Positions 35,149-43,483 are shown, numbered from the stretch's first letter. The stretch: DNA of 64,000 bases from Streptomyces sp. ISL-43 (GCF_018614195.1 NZ_JAGGOT010000073.1:1-64000); one strand, 5' to 3'. Notes: generated by a model not told the origin, from the sequence alone. Translations and numbers: made by a program.

Positions 35149-36316
35149 GTGAACATCCAGGGTGAGGTGGCGGAGGGCTACGAGGCCGTCCGCGAGGCCT
35201 TCGTGCGCAACTTCGAGGTGCTCGGCGACCGGGGCGCGGCCGTGGCCGTCTACCGCGACGGGCGGCGGGTCGTGGACCTGTGGGCCGGCACGAAGGACGC
35301 GGACGGCACCGGCACCGACACCGCCGGTGGCACCGACGGCGCGGAACCCTGGACCGCCGGCACCGCGCAGGTGGTGCGTTCGGCCACCAAGGGCGTCGCG
35401 GCGGTGGTGCCGCTGCTGCTGCACGAGCGCGGACTGCTGGACCTGGACGCGCCCGTGGCCTCGTACTGGCCGGAGTTCAAGGCGGGCGGCAAGGAGCGGG
35501 CGCTCGTACGGGACCTGCTCGCGCACCGGGCCGGCGTGCCGGCGCTGGACCGGGGGCTGACCCCGGCGCAGGCGGCGGACGGGCAGTCGGGCGCGCTGGC
35601 GGTCGCCGGGCAGCGCGCACGGCTACCACGCGCAGACGTACAGCTGGCTGCTGTCGGAGCTGGTGCTGCGGGTGACGGGGGAGTCGCTGGGGCAGTGGCT
35701 GGCCCGGGAGGTGACCGGGCCGTTGGGTCTGGACTTCTGGATCGGCCTGCCGGACGAGGAGGTCGCGCGGGTGGGCCGGGTCGCGCCGGTGGAACCGCCC
35801 GAGTCGGCGGGAGCGCTCAGGCTCCGGCCGCGCAGGAACGTTTCGGAGGCCTACGCCGACCCCTCCTCCCTGACCCGGCGGGCCTTCGCCGCGATCGATC
35901 CGCTGCCGGACGAGAACGCCCCCGAGTACCGCGCGGCCGAGCTGCCCGCGTCGGCGGGCATCGGCACGGCGCGGGCCCTGGCGGGCCTCTACGCGGCACT
36001 GCTGTCCGACACGCAGGACGGCGCGCGGCTGTTCGCGCCGGACACCACCGCCCTGGCGGGCCGCGAGCTCTCCGCCGGACCGGACCGGGTCCTGGTGGTC
36101 AACACCCGCTTCGGCCCCGGCTACATGCTGCACGGCCCGGCCTCCCCGCTGCTGTCCCCGGCCTCCTTCGGCCATCCGGGCCGCGGCGGCTCCCTGGCCT
36201 TCGCGGACCCGGAGGCCGGCATCGGCTTCGGCTACGTCACGAACGCCCTGGCCAAGTCGGTCACCGCCGACCCCCGGGCCCAGGCCCTGGTCCGAGCACT
36301 GCGCTCCGCGCTCTAA
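35149..36316 (+). pseudogene. Serine beta-lactamase-like hydrolase, frameshifted
   Basis: Reads as a class C beta-lactamase/esterase (EstB-like) split over two frames. From the GTG at 35149 the first frame has AVYRDGRRVVDLWAG, the SxxK nucleophile SATKGVAAV, LLLHERGLLDLDAPVASYWPEF and RDLLAHRAGVPALD, and goes bad near 35607. The second frame, recognisable from 35609, gives GSAHGYHAQTYSWLLSELVL and continues as a normal C-terminal half to 36316. About eight residues usually found before GxxHGYHAQ seem missing, so a short deletion of 3n+2 bases is likely. Downstream hairpin at 36327-36351. Confidence 0.7.
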
Positions 36317-36326
36317 AGGTTGTCCG

Positions 36327-36351
36327 CGAAGTGGAGCCCGGCCCCACTTCG
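36327..36351 (+). terminator. Hairpin after beta-lactamase-like pseudogene
   Basis: CGAAGTGG, a 9-nt loop, CCACTTCG: an 8-bp perfect stem 11 bp after the stop codon. Confidence 0.6.
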
Positions 36352-36428
36352 ACGACAGGGCCCGGGCCCTGGGTGAGCCGGGAAACCGTGTCGACCGGGT
36401 CCGGTGCGGAGCGCTAGCGTGCGGGGGC

Positions 36429-36902
36429 ATGACGACCACCGCGCATCCCCTCTTCGCCGAAGCCCTCGCCGCGCTGGGGCTCGAGCCGGACGTACGCAGC
36501 TTTCCCGACGGGACCCGGACCGCCGCCGACGCGGCCGCCGCGATCGGGTGCGAGCTCAGCCAGATCGTGAAGTCGCTGATCTTCGCTGCGGACGGGGTGC
36601 CCGTCCTGGTGCTCATGGACGGGGCCTCGCGGGTGGACGTGGAGGCGGTGCGCCGGGAGCTCGGCGCCGGCGCCGTGACCCGGGCGGACGCGGCGCTGGT
36701 CCGCGAGACCACGGGCTACGCCATCGGAGGCGTCCCGCCCTTCGGCCACCGCACCCGCACCCGGGTCCTCGCGGACCGCTCCCTGCTGGTCCACGAGGTG
36801 GTCTGGGCGGCCGCCGGGACCCCGCACACGGTGTTCCCGATGGCCCCGCGCGAGCTGATCCGGCACGCGGGGGCCGCACTGGCCGACGTGCGGGAGGCGT
36901 AA
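36429..36902 (+). CDS. YbaK/EbsC (prolyl-tRNA editing-like) protein
   Basis: 157 residues. YbaK fold with CELSQIVKSLIFAADGVPVLVLMDG (conserved Lys in IVKSL), the segment RETTGYAIGGVPPFGH and VWAAAGTPHTVFPMAPRELI. The family deacylates mischarged tRNAs, such as Cys- or Ala-tRNA(Pro). ATG follows a G-rich stretch. It ends 27 bp from the convergent PBP stop. Confidence 0.87.
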   Translation: MTTTAHPLFAEALAALGLEPDVRSFPDGTRTAADAAAAIGCELSQIVKSLIFAADGVPVLVLMDGASRVDVEAVRRELGAGAVTRADAALVRETTGYAIGGVPPFGHRTRTRVLADRSLLVHEVVWAAAGTPHTVFPMAPRELIRHAGAALADVREA

Positions 36903-36911
36903 GAGACGGCC

Positions 36912-36929
36912 TACGGGACAGCCCTTAGG
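36912..36929. repeat. 18-bp sequence identical to an IS end
   Basis: TACGGGACAGCCCTTAGG is identical to the right end of the IS5-like unit at 46685-46702. It fills most of the gap between the ybaK-type gene and the PBP. Probably a solitary IS end or excision scar. Confidence 0.55.
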
Positions 36930-38570
36930 TCAGCCCGCGTTCAGTACCGCCGCCACGATCGGGCCTGCGGCGTCGGCGCCGTGGCCGCCGCCCTCGACCA
37001 TCGCGGCGGCCGCCACGTCACCGCTGAAGCCGGTGAACCAGCTGTCCGGGTTCTGCGCGCCGTCGACCTCCGCCGAGCCGGTCTTCGCACCCTTGTCGGA
37101 GCCGGCGACCGCGGCCATCGCGCCCCGGGCCGTACCGCCGGTCGCGGTCAGCTTCATCATCCGCACCAGCTGCGCCGTCACCGACGGCTTCATCGTCCGG
37201 CCGGCCTTCGCGAGTTGGCGTCCGTCCAGCGAGGCCTTGACGACGACCGGCTGGCGGAACATCCCGGTCCGGGCCGTCGCCGTGATGGAGGCCATGGTCA
37301 GCGGGTTCATCTGGACCTGGCCCTGCCCGATGTACGCGGCGGCCGCCGCCGGGCCGGTGGCCTCCGGGACCTTGCCGTCGACGGTGGGTACGCCGACCTT
37401 CCACTCGACGCCGATGCCGAAGACCTCACGGGCTTCCTTCGGGAGGGCGTTGATGTCGTTGACCGGCTTGATCTGCTTGATGAAGGCGGTGTTGCAGGAC
37501 TGCGCGAAGCTCGTGGAGAAGGGCTCGTCGTCGAGCTTGAAGCCCTTCAGGTTCGTGAAGCGCCGGCCTTCCCAGTACGCCTCCGCCGGGCACTCGGCGA
37601 CCTTGTCCGCCGACACCAGGCCCCGGTCCAGCAGCATCGCGGAGGTCACGATCTTCATCGTGGAGCCGGGTGCGCGCGCCCCGCTGATGGACGCGGGAAA
37701 GCCGTCCCCGCGGTGATCGGCGATGGCCAGCACGTCCCCGGTGCTGGGCTGCACGGCGACCACCGACGCCTGCGGGAACTTCAGGACCGCCTTCTCGGCG
37801 GCCTCCTGGACATCCGCGTCCAGGACGGTCTCGATCCGCCCCGGGGTGCCCTCGACCAGCGTCAGCAGGCTGCGCCTCGGGGCGTCCTGGGCGGCCGGCT
37901 GGATCCACAGCTCGGCGCCGCCCTTGCCGCCCAGCTTCTCCCCGTACGCCGTGCGCAGTTTGTCGAGCACCGGGCGCAGCGACGGGTACTTCTCGGCCGA
38001 CAGCTCCTTGCCGTTGCGGTCGACGGCCTGGACGGGCGGGCTCGCCGGGGTGCCCCCGCGCAGCCTGTCGCCCTTCTGGAGCTGCGGGTGGATCACCTCG
38101 GGCTGCCAGTCGACCAGCGGCAGGCCGGTGGTGTTGCCGCGCACCACGGTGAGCTTGGACTCGTAGGCGAGGGGCTTGGTGACCCCCGCGAACGTCACCT
38201 CCGCGGCGACGGAGTACGCCACCGTGGCCCCGGTCTGCGCGCCGGGGGTGATCACGGCCTCGGACACCCCGGCCGCGGTCTTGTAGTCCCCGACGGCGTC
38301 CTGCGCGGCACCCGGGTTGTTCGTCAGGTCGGCGGCCGCCCGGGCGTCCCCCGACGCCCACGCGGCGAGGAAGGCCTTGGCGGTCTGCGCCGCGTCCTTG
38401 TCGCTGACCGGCCCGGTCCCCTTGGCCGGCGCCGAGGGCCCGGGGGCGCTCTGGCTCGTGCCCTCGCCCCCGCCCGCGTCCCCGACCAGCGCGTACACCC
38501 CGTACCCGGCTCCGCCCAGCATCGCGAGGAACACCCCGCCGATGATGGCGCCCTTGGCAGCCCCGTTCAC
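36930..38570 (-). CDS. Class B penicillin-binding protein (transpeptidase)
   Basis: 546 residues. N-terminal anchor (GAIIGGVFLAMLGGAGYGVYALV), an NTF2-like/MecA_N domain (DAAQTAKAFLAAWASGDARAA), a linker domain, then a transpeptidase. Active-site motifs: SxxK at Ser303-Lys306 (APGSTMK), SxN at Ser358-Asn360 (SCN), and KTG from Lys496 (GAKTGSAE). It crosslinks peptidoglycan outside the membrane. Lies near ssgE as in S. coelicolor (recalled). A 12-bp palindrome TGAACGCGTTCA (38617-38628) lies in its upstream region. Confidence 0.9.
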   Translation of the reverse strand: MNGAAKGAIIGGVFLAMLGGAGYGVYALVGDAGGGEGTSQSAPGPSAPAKGTGPVSDKDAAQTAKAFLAAWASGDARAAADLTNNPGAAQDAVGDYKTAAGVSEAVITPGAQTGATVAYSVAAEVTFAGVTKPLAYESKLTVVRGNTTGLPLVDWQPEVIHPQLQKGDRLRGGTPASPPVQAVDRNGKELSAEKYPSLRPVLDKLRTAYGEKLGGKGGAELWIQPAAQDAPRRSLLTLVEGTPGRIETVLDADVQEAAEKAVLKFPQASVVAVQPSTGDVLAIADHRGDGFPASISGARAPGSTMKIVTSAMLLDRGLVSADKVAECPAEAYWEGRRFTNLKGFKLDDEPFSTSFAQSCNTAFIKQIKPVNDINALPKEAREVFGIGVEWKVGVPTVDGKVPEATGPAAAAAYIGQGQVQMNPLTMASITATARTGMFRQPVVVKASLDGRQLAKAGRTMKPSVTAQLVRMMKLTATGGTARGAMAAVAGSDKGAKTGSAEVDGAQNPDSWFTGFSGDVAAAAMVEGGGHGADAAGPIVAAVLNAG

Positions 38571-38716
38571 TTCACAGTCCCCGTCCCCCGTACCGCGGCC
38601 CCTCTTCCCCGAACGCTGAACGCGTTCAAAGGGCCCTTGGCTTAGACCATACGTCGAATTGACGCACGGCCGAAGGGCTTGTTACCGGACCGGAACATGT
38701 GGTGCGCCACCCCTTC

Positions 38717-38754
38717 AGACCCAGGTGTCCAGCCACATGCGGCCCCGCCAGGAG
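38717..38754. repeat. Left 38-bp direct repeat, copy of pmt 3' end (att-like)
   Basis: Matches 49891-49928 at 37 of 38 positions; the one difference (38739) is a synonymous Arg codon change. Read on the minus strand it encodes the last residues of Pmt (WRGRMWLDTWV) followed by TGA, so it is a detached copy of the gene end. Probable attachment site of the island. Confidence 0.75.
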
Positions 38755-38807
38755 AGGGCAGCGCCCATACCGAGGGGTGGAGTCGCAGGCGAGGGGTGGG
38801 AGCGGGC

Positions 38808-39557
38808 TCAAGCCTGCTGTGGGCGAAGCAAATGCGGATGGAGCTCAGTTACCTGGTCATGCGCCTTGCGCACTCGGTCTGCATCTGAGTTCGGGTCAAG
38901 GAGTGCCGCCATCAGCTCGTTGCGTGCATCGGCGGCTGTACGAACCTTGCGTGCGTTCATGAGGCCGAAGTCATGGACGCTCATACCTGCCTCGTAAGCA
39001 CCCTTTATGGTCATCTTGACGCATTCGTACAGGTAGCCTTCACCGCCACACAGCTCAAGTTGCCCGCGCCGTTCAAGCTCTGCGGCTACGTGCGGAACAC
39101 TGGTTGGCTTTCCTGCCCCGTGAAGGTCGACCAAGGCGTCCCAGATCAGTCTGTTCGGGTTGATGACTGACCTGGAGCGGAAGAGCTCGGGTATTTGGCC
39201 GGCGACGGGTGCGCTCCCCTGCCCGTCCGGGAGGGATGGAACGTCGGTATCGGACGGTAGACGCGAGTCGTGGGCCTCGTCCCAGAGCGACTTGAAGCGG
39301 TCAGTCTCTGCGTCCGCGTCGAGGCGTGGACGCGCCGAGATGGCTAGCTGCTCAACAACCACGTCGACCACGCCCCATGAGGGTAGAAGGGGTTTCGTGA
39401 AGGCGTGGTGGATCTTTGTGTGGCTGACGACCCTCTCCACTGCCAAGTAGAGCCTGCGGGCCGAGGGGTAGCCAGCCTTGCCGTGTAGCGCATGGAGTTC
39501 GCGGTTGAAGGTTCGCAACGGCCCCTTGGGAAGGTCCGGCATCTGCCATCGAGCCAT
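38808..39557 (-). CDS. HTH-like protein with DnaB-N-like C-terminal domain
   Basis: 249 residues. The N-terminal part (LPKGPLRTFNRELHALHGKAG, then SARRLYLAVERVVSHTKIHHAF) resembles the divergent HTH domain that starts many Streptomyces XRE-like proteins. After a Pro/Gly linker, from about residue 135, RLIWDALVDLHGAGKPTSVPHVAAELERRG and LCGGEGYLYECV resemble the N-terminal domain of DnaB helicase. No helicase motifs follow, so it is not a helicase. A replication-control or primase-partner role is a guess. ATG 39557 chosen because GGGGG lies 7 nt upstream. Confidence 0.6.
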   Translation of the reverse strand: MARWQMPDLPKGPLRTFNRELHALHGKAGYPSARRLYLAVERVVSHTKIHHAFTKPLLPSWGVVDVVVEQLAISARPRLDADAETDRFKSLWDEAHDSRLPSDTDVPSLPDGQGSAPVAGQIPELFRSRSVINPNRLIWDALVDLHGAGKPTSVPHVAAELERRGQLELCGGEGYLYECVKMTIKGAYEAGMSVHDFGLMNARKVRTAADARNELMAALLDPNSDADRVRKAHDQVTELHPHLLRPQQA

Positions 39558-39715
39558 CCGGTTGCCCCCATCTATGCGACCCATGGATGTTGGCATGGTG
39601 TCACGTAGCGTCACGGCTTGTCAGGAACTGTAAGAAATCGCGGGCAACCGTAAGAGCACGTCAACCAGGGATGTACGTCCTGAACGCTGGTCCTAAACCA
39701 CCTATCGGAGGATCA

Positions 39716-39862
39716 ATGGACCAGATCAGTTCGCGCACGCTTCTACTCGTCCTGGTCGGCACCGCCACGGCGTATCTGATACTGCATAACCCGCCGTTGG
39801 GCGCCGCCCTGGGGACGGCGGTCACGCTCGTCGCGCTTCTGCATGACCTTCTGGAGAAGTAA
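39716..39862 (+). CDS. Small membrane protein
   Basis: A 48-residue protein starting MDQISSRTLLLVLVGTATAY. Two hydrophobic stretches (about 8-23 and 28-44) suggest one or two membrane passes. GGAGG lies 5 nt before the ATG, a strong ribosome site that supports translation. No family recognised. Confidence 0.6.
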   Translation: MDQISSRTLLLVLVGTATAYLILHNPPLGAALGTAVTLVALLHDLLEK

Positions 39863-39935
39863 GCCCGTTGACGTTGATGTGCATGGGCCCCAGCTCGGAG
39901 GAGGATCGCCGGGGCCCAAGGGTGATGCGCAGGGG

Positions 39936-40790
39936 TCAGGCAGTGACCTCGGAAGGGGCACAGACCGGAGGGCGGACCCCTGTCAGCTCTTCGGCCCGGG
40001 TGAGGAGGAGGGGCGCCAGCTTCGGGTAGAAGCCGCGGGCGACGGCCTGGAGCATTTCGGCGATCGCGGCCAGCTCGCCGATGCGGCCGGCGGGGGTGTT
40101 GAGGACATTCGAGAACTGACTGCGGATGCGGGTGGCCACGAGCGGGACTCGGAGGCTGTACGCGTGAAGAAGGCCGGGGTCGTAGCCAACGGGCACGCGG
40201 CCCCAGCGCTCCCAGTCCAGGAAGGTCAGCGGCATGCCGGTGAGGTTGCCCCAGTGGAGGTCGCCGTGACCGGTGACGCGCTCGACTTTGGCCGGGGCGG
40301 GGATGCCGAGGAACTGGGGAAAGGCTCGAGCGATCCATTCGTCCCGCACGGTCTGCTTGGCTCCATCCACTTCCGCCAAGCGGTCGAGGGAACGGCGCAG
40401 CACTCCCCACCACTCCTCGGGCAGAGCAGGGTTCCGGATCAGGTCCGGACTCCGGGGCGAGACAACGGGGTGCGGCACCAGGTCGAGGACCTCAGCTTCA
40501 AACGCGTACTCGACTTCGGCCCAGTCGTAGGTTCCGTGGACGGCCGGGCGGGGTACGTCGCGCGGTACCAGGAGGTCGGCGCCGACGATTCCTTGACCAT
40601 GCTTGCGCCCGGCGTTCTTCACGAGACTGCGGCTGACCCGCAGCCAGTACGGGCCCGACCGGCGGCCCAGGGTGAAGCCCGCGAAACCCCACGCCATCGG
40701 CCCGGTACACGTCAGCCCGACAGCTTCGGCCGCATGCCGATGTGCGGCCTCCATCAGGGTCCGGGTGGCCTCATCCGGTGGCAAGTTCAT
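39936..40790 (-). CDS. Aminoglycoside phosphotransferase-fold protein
   Basis: 284 residues. The kinase-like catalytic segment is GHGDLHWGNLT (catalytic Asp and Asn), then LTFLDWERWG with the metal-binding Asp. The N-lobe lacks an obvious Gly loop but has GFAGFTLGRRSGPYWLRVSRSL. The family phosphorylates aminoglycosides, sugars, choline or, in class V lanthipeptide LanK proteins, peptide Ser/Thr. The start overlaps the end of the aldo/keto reductase by 20 bp, so it is the last gene of the minus-strand operon. A role in modifying the operon product is inferred. Confidence 0.75.
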   Translation of the reverse strand: MNLPPDEATRTLMEAAHRHAAEAVGLTCTGPMAWGFAGFTLGRRSGPYWLRVSRSLVKNAGRKHGQGIVGADLLVPRDVPRPAVHGTYDWAEVEYAFEAEVLDLVPHPVVSPRSPDLIRNPALPEEWWGVLRRSLDRLAEVDGAKQTVRDEWIARAFPQFLGIPAPAKVERVTGHGDLHWGNLTGMPLTFLDWERWGRVPVGYDPGLLHAYSLRVPLVATRIRSQFSNVLNTPAGRIGELAAIAEMLQAVARGFYPKLAPLLLTRAEELTGVRPPVCAPSEVTA

Positions 40791-41679
40791 CGGTCACTCT
40801 CCTGAGCTGTTCGGCGGTGAGAGGTGCGGCCAGGGCCTTGGCGGCATCGTCCCAGTGTTCGCGGTTCGCGGTTGAGGTCAGGACGAAGTCCAGGGCCGGG
40901 CATGACCCAGCGGCCAGCACTCCGGCCGCGCCAGCCGATAGGCCAGGGCGGATCAGGTCCACGAGTTCCGGGGTGATGGCATCGAGCAGTTCGCCACCGT
41001 GCAGGGGCGCGGAGCCGAACGTGATCAGCCCGGCGTCCTTCGCCTGCACCAGGGGGCCGCCGCCGTTGAGGGCCTGCGTGATCGGGGCGTCACTGATCAG
41101 GCTCACCGGCATTTGTACGGCGATTAGGTGAGGGTCGGTAGAGCCCGCCGCTTCCCGGGCGAGCGCCAGTAAGTCAGGAACGCTGAAGGCACCTTCCAGC
41201 AGGCCCGACCACGTGGCGACTCCGTAGCCGGGAATCCGGCCCTGCTGGACCTGTTCCTCCAGGGCGGTGAACGCCTCCCTCAGCCGCCAGTGCATCACCG
41301 CCCGGTCCACCCCGCGACCGGCTCGTTCGGGGTTGTGCACGAACACCAAGTCCACGCGGCCGAGCAGAGCGACAGCCTCGTTCACCTGGTAGGCGACGAA
41401 CCTCGGGTCGAGGCAGTGGCCGGCGGATGCGTCATGCTCGGTGAGCAAGCCGAGCCCAAGGGCGGTCCGCCCCTGGCTCCGGGTGAAGAATCCGGCCTTG
41501 GTTGCCACCAGCGGAGCACGGGGGGACTCCCGCAAGACCGAGCCGAGGTCATGGAGCGCCAGGCCGTCGCCGTAGTTCGGAGCGGTGTCGATCCAAGGCG
41601 CTCCGGCCTGCACAGCGATACGCGCTGCTGACTTCACATTCCGGACCCGGTAGGTGCCCAGGCCCAGGGCCGCCGTCAC
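40771..41679 (-). CDS. Aldo/keto reductase family protein
   Basis: 302 residues. Begins LGLGTYRVRN, then WIDTAPNYGDG (catalytic Asp and Tyr region), LVATKAG (catalytic Lys), VDLVFVHNPE (His region), GRIPGYGVATWSG and VQMPVSL strands, and LDFVLTSTANREH at the cofactor end. A barrel with the AKR tetrad positions present. The GTG at 41679 overlaps the TGA of the oxygenase gene (GTGA) and gives a family-like start. NADPH-dependent reduction of a carbonyl, or the reverse, in the operon pathway is likely; substrate unknown. Confidence 0.8.
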   Translation of the reverse strand: MTAALGLGTYRVRNVKSAARIAVQAGAPWIDTAPNYGDGLALHDLGSVLRESPRAPLVATKAGFFTRSQGRTALGLGLLTEHDASAGHCLDPRFVAYQVNEAVALLGRVDLVFVHNPERAGRGVDRAVMHWRLREAFTALEEQVQQGRIPGYGVATWSGLLEGAFSVPDLLALAREAAGSTDPHLIAVQMPVSLISDAPITQALNGGGPLVQAKDAGLITFGSAPLHGGELLDAITPELVDLIRPGLSAGAAGVLAAGSCPALDFVLTSTANREHWDDAAKALAAPLTAEQLRRVTDELATG

Positions 41680-42863
41680 AGCCCGGTCCCCACGACCGCC
41701 ACCGTTTGGCCTTCGACCAGCAGCCAGACCAGTTCGGCCACCTCCTTGACCTCCAGGCCGGCGGACTCGGCGAGGTCCCCCAGAGTGACGGGCTGGCCGA
41801 GGAGCAGCAGCCGCAGAACCGGCGCGGCGGAGTCGGCGAAGTCCCAGGCGGTACCAGCCGCCGAGAACGTGACCGAGCCGTGCCCGCCGTTCTCCACCAG
41901 GCGGCCCCTCGGAGCGGTCAGCCGTACAGCGATCTCCGGCCGCGCGGGGAGCGTGTTCACGTACGGCAGGGAGGGGATCGCATGCCCGTGGTGCGTGGTG
42001 TCGATCGACTCTGCCCACCGCTCCACCAGCCGGGGGTCAGCCAGCTCATCCAGCAGTTCCCGGCGCAGCGCGGCGAGGAAGTCCGACTGGTCCGGCAGCG
42101 AGGCGAACCGCGGAACGTCCTTGCGTAGTGCGAGGACGGATCGGAGCTGGTCCACGACCCAGTGGAGGAGGTCGGCGCCCGTGTGGGAGACCAGGCCGAA
42201 GGTCAGATGCAGGGACTCGGTGCCCTGGTCGGCGGTGACCGCGTGCCACCAGCCGCGGGGCAGGTAGAGCACGTCCCCGGGGTCCAGGACGATGTCCGCC
42301 ACCGGGTCGCCTTCGGGCTTCTCGGGTGACTCCACGTCGCGGAAGGTGGGGGCCTCACGGGTCGCCCCATACAGCCGCCATCGCTTGGAGCCGTGCACCT
42401 GAACCACGACGACATCGTGGTCGTCCCAGTGGAGGCCGAAGCCCTCCCGCTCGGTCCACGAGGCGTACGCGTTGACCTGCACGGGGGTGCCGAGGAAGTG
42501 TTCCAGGCCCTCGGCCGCCACACCGATGGGCGGGTGGATCTTCTCGATCGAGTCCAGAACGAGCGAGGCGCCGTCCTTGAGCTGGGCGTGCAGTTCGGCA
42601 GGCAGGATGCGGGACCAGGTCACCGCGCGCCGGGTCGTCGTCGGAACCGCATACCGGTGAACGGGCACCATCTCGCCGTCCACCGACAGCCGCAGGCGGG
42701 GCGGCTCCAGGCGCTGAGTGGCGATGATCCGGTTGAGGTCGTCCCAGGAGAAGAGGCCCGCCGTGTCGGCGGCGCCGGCGAAGAGAGCGTAGGAGCGGTT
42801 GTACGTCTGGGCGAGGAACGTGTCCCCGCCCAGACGCCCCGCCCACGAGGCAGAATCAAGCAT
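41676..42863 (-). CDS. JmjC/cupin_4 Fe(II)/2-oxoglutarate oxygenase
   Basis: 395 residues. The double-stranded beta-helix has the metal triad His145-x-Asp147 (LHWDDHDVVVVQVHGSKRWRLY) and His207 (LPRGWWHAV), with the 62-residue spacing of ribosomal-oxygenase-type JmjC proteins. A helical dimerisation part and a C-terminal winged-helix-like part (VTLGDLAESAGLEVKEVAELVWLLVEG) complete the ROX architecture. Relatives hydroxylate Arg or His of proteins and some act on natural products. The start is 14 bp after the stop of the 45-residue peptide gene, so the peptide is a candidate substrate. Confidence 0.82.
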   Translation of the reverse strand: MLDSASWAGRLGGDTFLAQTYNRSYALFAGAADTAGLFSWDDLNRIIATQRLEPPRLRLSVDGEMVPVHRYAVPTTTRRAVTWSRILPAELHAQLKDGASLVLDSIEKIHPPIGVAAEGLEHFLGTPVQVNAYASWTEREGFGLHWDDHDVVVVQVHGSKRWRLYGATREAPTFRDVESPEKPEGDPVADIVLDPGDVLYLPRGWWHAVTADQGTESLHLTFGLVSHTGADLLHWVVDQLRSVLALRKDVPRFASLPDQSDFLAALRRELLDELADPRLVERWAESIDTTHHGHAIPSLPYVNTLPARPEIAVRLTAPRGRLVENGGHGSVTFSAAGTAWDFADSAAPVLRLLLLGQPVTLGDLAESAGLEVKEVAELVWLLVEGQTVAVVGTGL

Positions 42864-42877
42864 CGTGGGCGGCCCGA

Positions 42878-43015
42878 TCAGTCGTTGCCGTCGGAACGGC
42901 CGCCACTGACGTCAGACTCCTGCTCGGTACGGGCGCGAGCGGCCACGATCTTCCGCTTCGCGACGAGCAGGCCACCCCCCTCGGGGGCCACCGAACCGGT
43001 GTTCTCTTCCATCAT
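42878..43015 (-). CDS. Short peptide, candidate precursor
   Basis: A 45-residue peptide starting MMEENTGSVAPEGGG, then LLVAKRKIVAARARTEQ and ending SGGRSDGND. GAGGG lies about 7 nt before the ATG. It has an acidic, Gly-containing N-terminus, a basic middle with Arg/Lys and Ala, and a Ser/Gly/Asp tail; no Cys and no signal peptide. It sits directly before the JmjC oxygenase in the same operon. That position is typical of RiPP precursors, and Arg residues are plausible hydroxylation targets. The precursor role is inference. Confidence 0.55.
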   Translation of the reverse strand: MMEENTGSVAPEGGGLLVAKRKIVAARARTEQESDVSGGRSDGND

Positions 43016-43091
43016 CGAACTTCCCTCTCTACTTGGGGAACTCCCACCGGAGACCCGGCGGGAAGACTGGAGTCGGCGAACCGACGAGCGG

Positions 43092-43211
43092 CTACGACGT
43101 GGCGTAGATGCCAGCGGCGTACAGGCCCACGGAGCCGACGAGCATGGCCAGGTACAAGGGGCCGGCGAACCGTCCGAACCGGCGCAGCACCCACCGAGAT
43201 AAGCCATCCAC
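43092..43211 (-). CDS. 39-residue single-pass membrane protein
   Basis: Starts at GTG overlapping the previous stop by one base. A basic amphipathic start (MDGLSRWVLRRFGRFAG) is followed by one hydrophobic helix PLYLAMLVGSVGLYAAGIYA. No family recognised. Tight coupling supports expression; could be a membrane anchor, export aid or immunity-type peptide. Confidence 0.5.
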   Translation of the reverse strand: MDGLSRWVLRRFGRFAGPLYLAMLVGSVGLYAAGIYATS

Positions 43212-43483
43212 TACGCGGCCCCCGGCTCGACCACCGCCGGCCGAAGAGCACGGGCCGACACGGACGGGCCCGCACAGCGAGCGCACTCGCACGGGGGGTA
43301 GCGGACGGGGTTCGAGAGGACGATGAACGGATCACCCTCCCGCGTGGTGGTCTTCTGCGACCACGTGCGCCCGGAGTCGCGGGACACGCGAAGCGTCATC
43401 AGAACGCGGTGTTCGGCAGCCGAGTCCGCTGTTCGTGAGACGCCTTCGAATCCGTGACCCTCGGCATCGTTGCGCGTTGCCAT
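43211..43483 (-). CDS. Small protein with CxCxxC motif
   Basis: 90 residues, MATRNDAEGHGFEG at the start and a Cys cluster PPCECARCAG near residue 67. Strands such as VLMTLRVSRDSGRTWSQKTT precede it. The Cys cluster may bind zinc or another metal. AAGG lies 8 nt before the ATG. First gene of the minus-strand operon, divergent from the XRE regulator with a 154-bp promoter region. No family recognised. Confidence 0.55.
   Translation of the reverse strand: MATRNDAEGHGFEGVSRTADSAAEHRVLMTLRVSRDSGRTWSQKTTTREGDPFIVLSNPVRYPPCECARCAGPSVSARALRPAVVEPGAA

Noticed and set aside
38617..38628. TGAACGCGTTCA as a LacI-type operator of the PBP gene
   Set aside because: The centre is GC instead of the CG typical of LacI-family sites, and a 12-bp palindrome can occur by chance in GC-rich DNA. 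No regulator is nearby.
39936..43015. Class V lanthipeptide cluster because of the APH-fold protein
   Set aside because: No LanX- or LanY-like partner is present, and the peptide lacks Cys needed for lanthionine rings. The JmjC and AKR enzymes are not part of that class.
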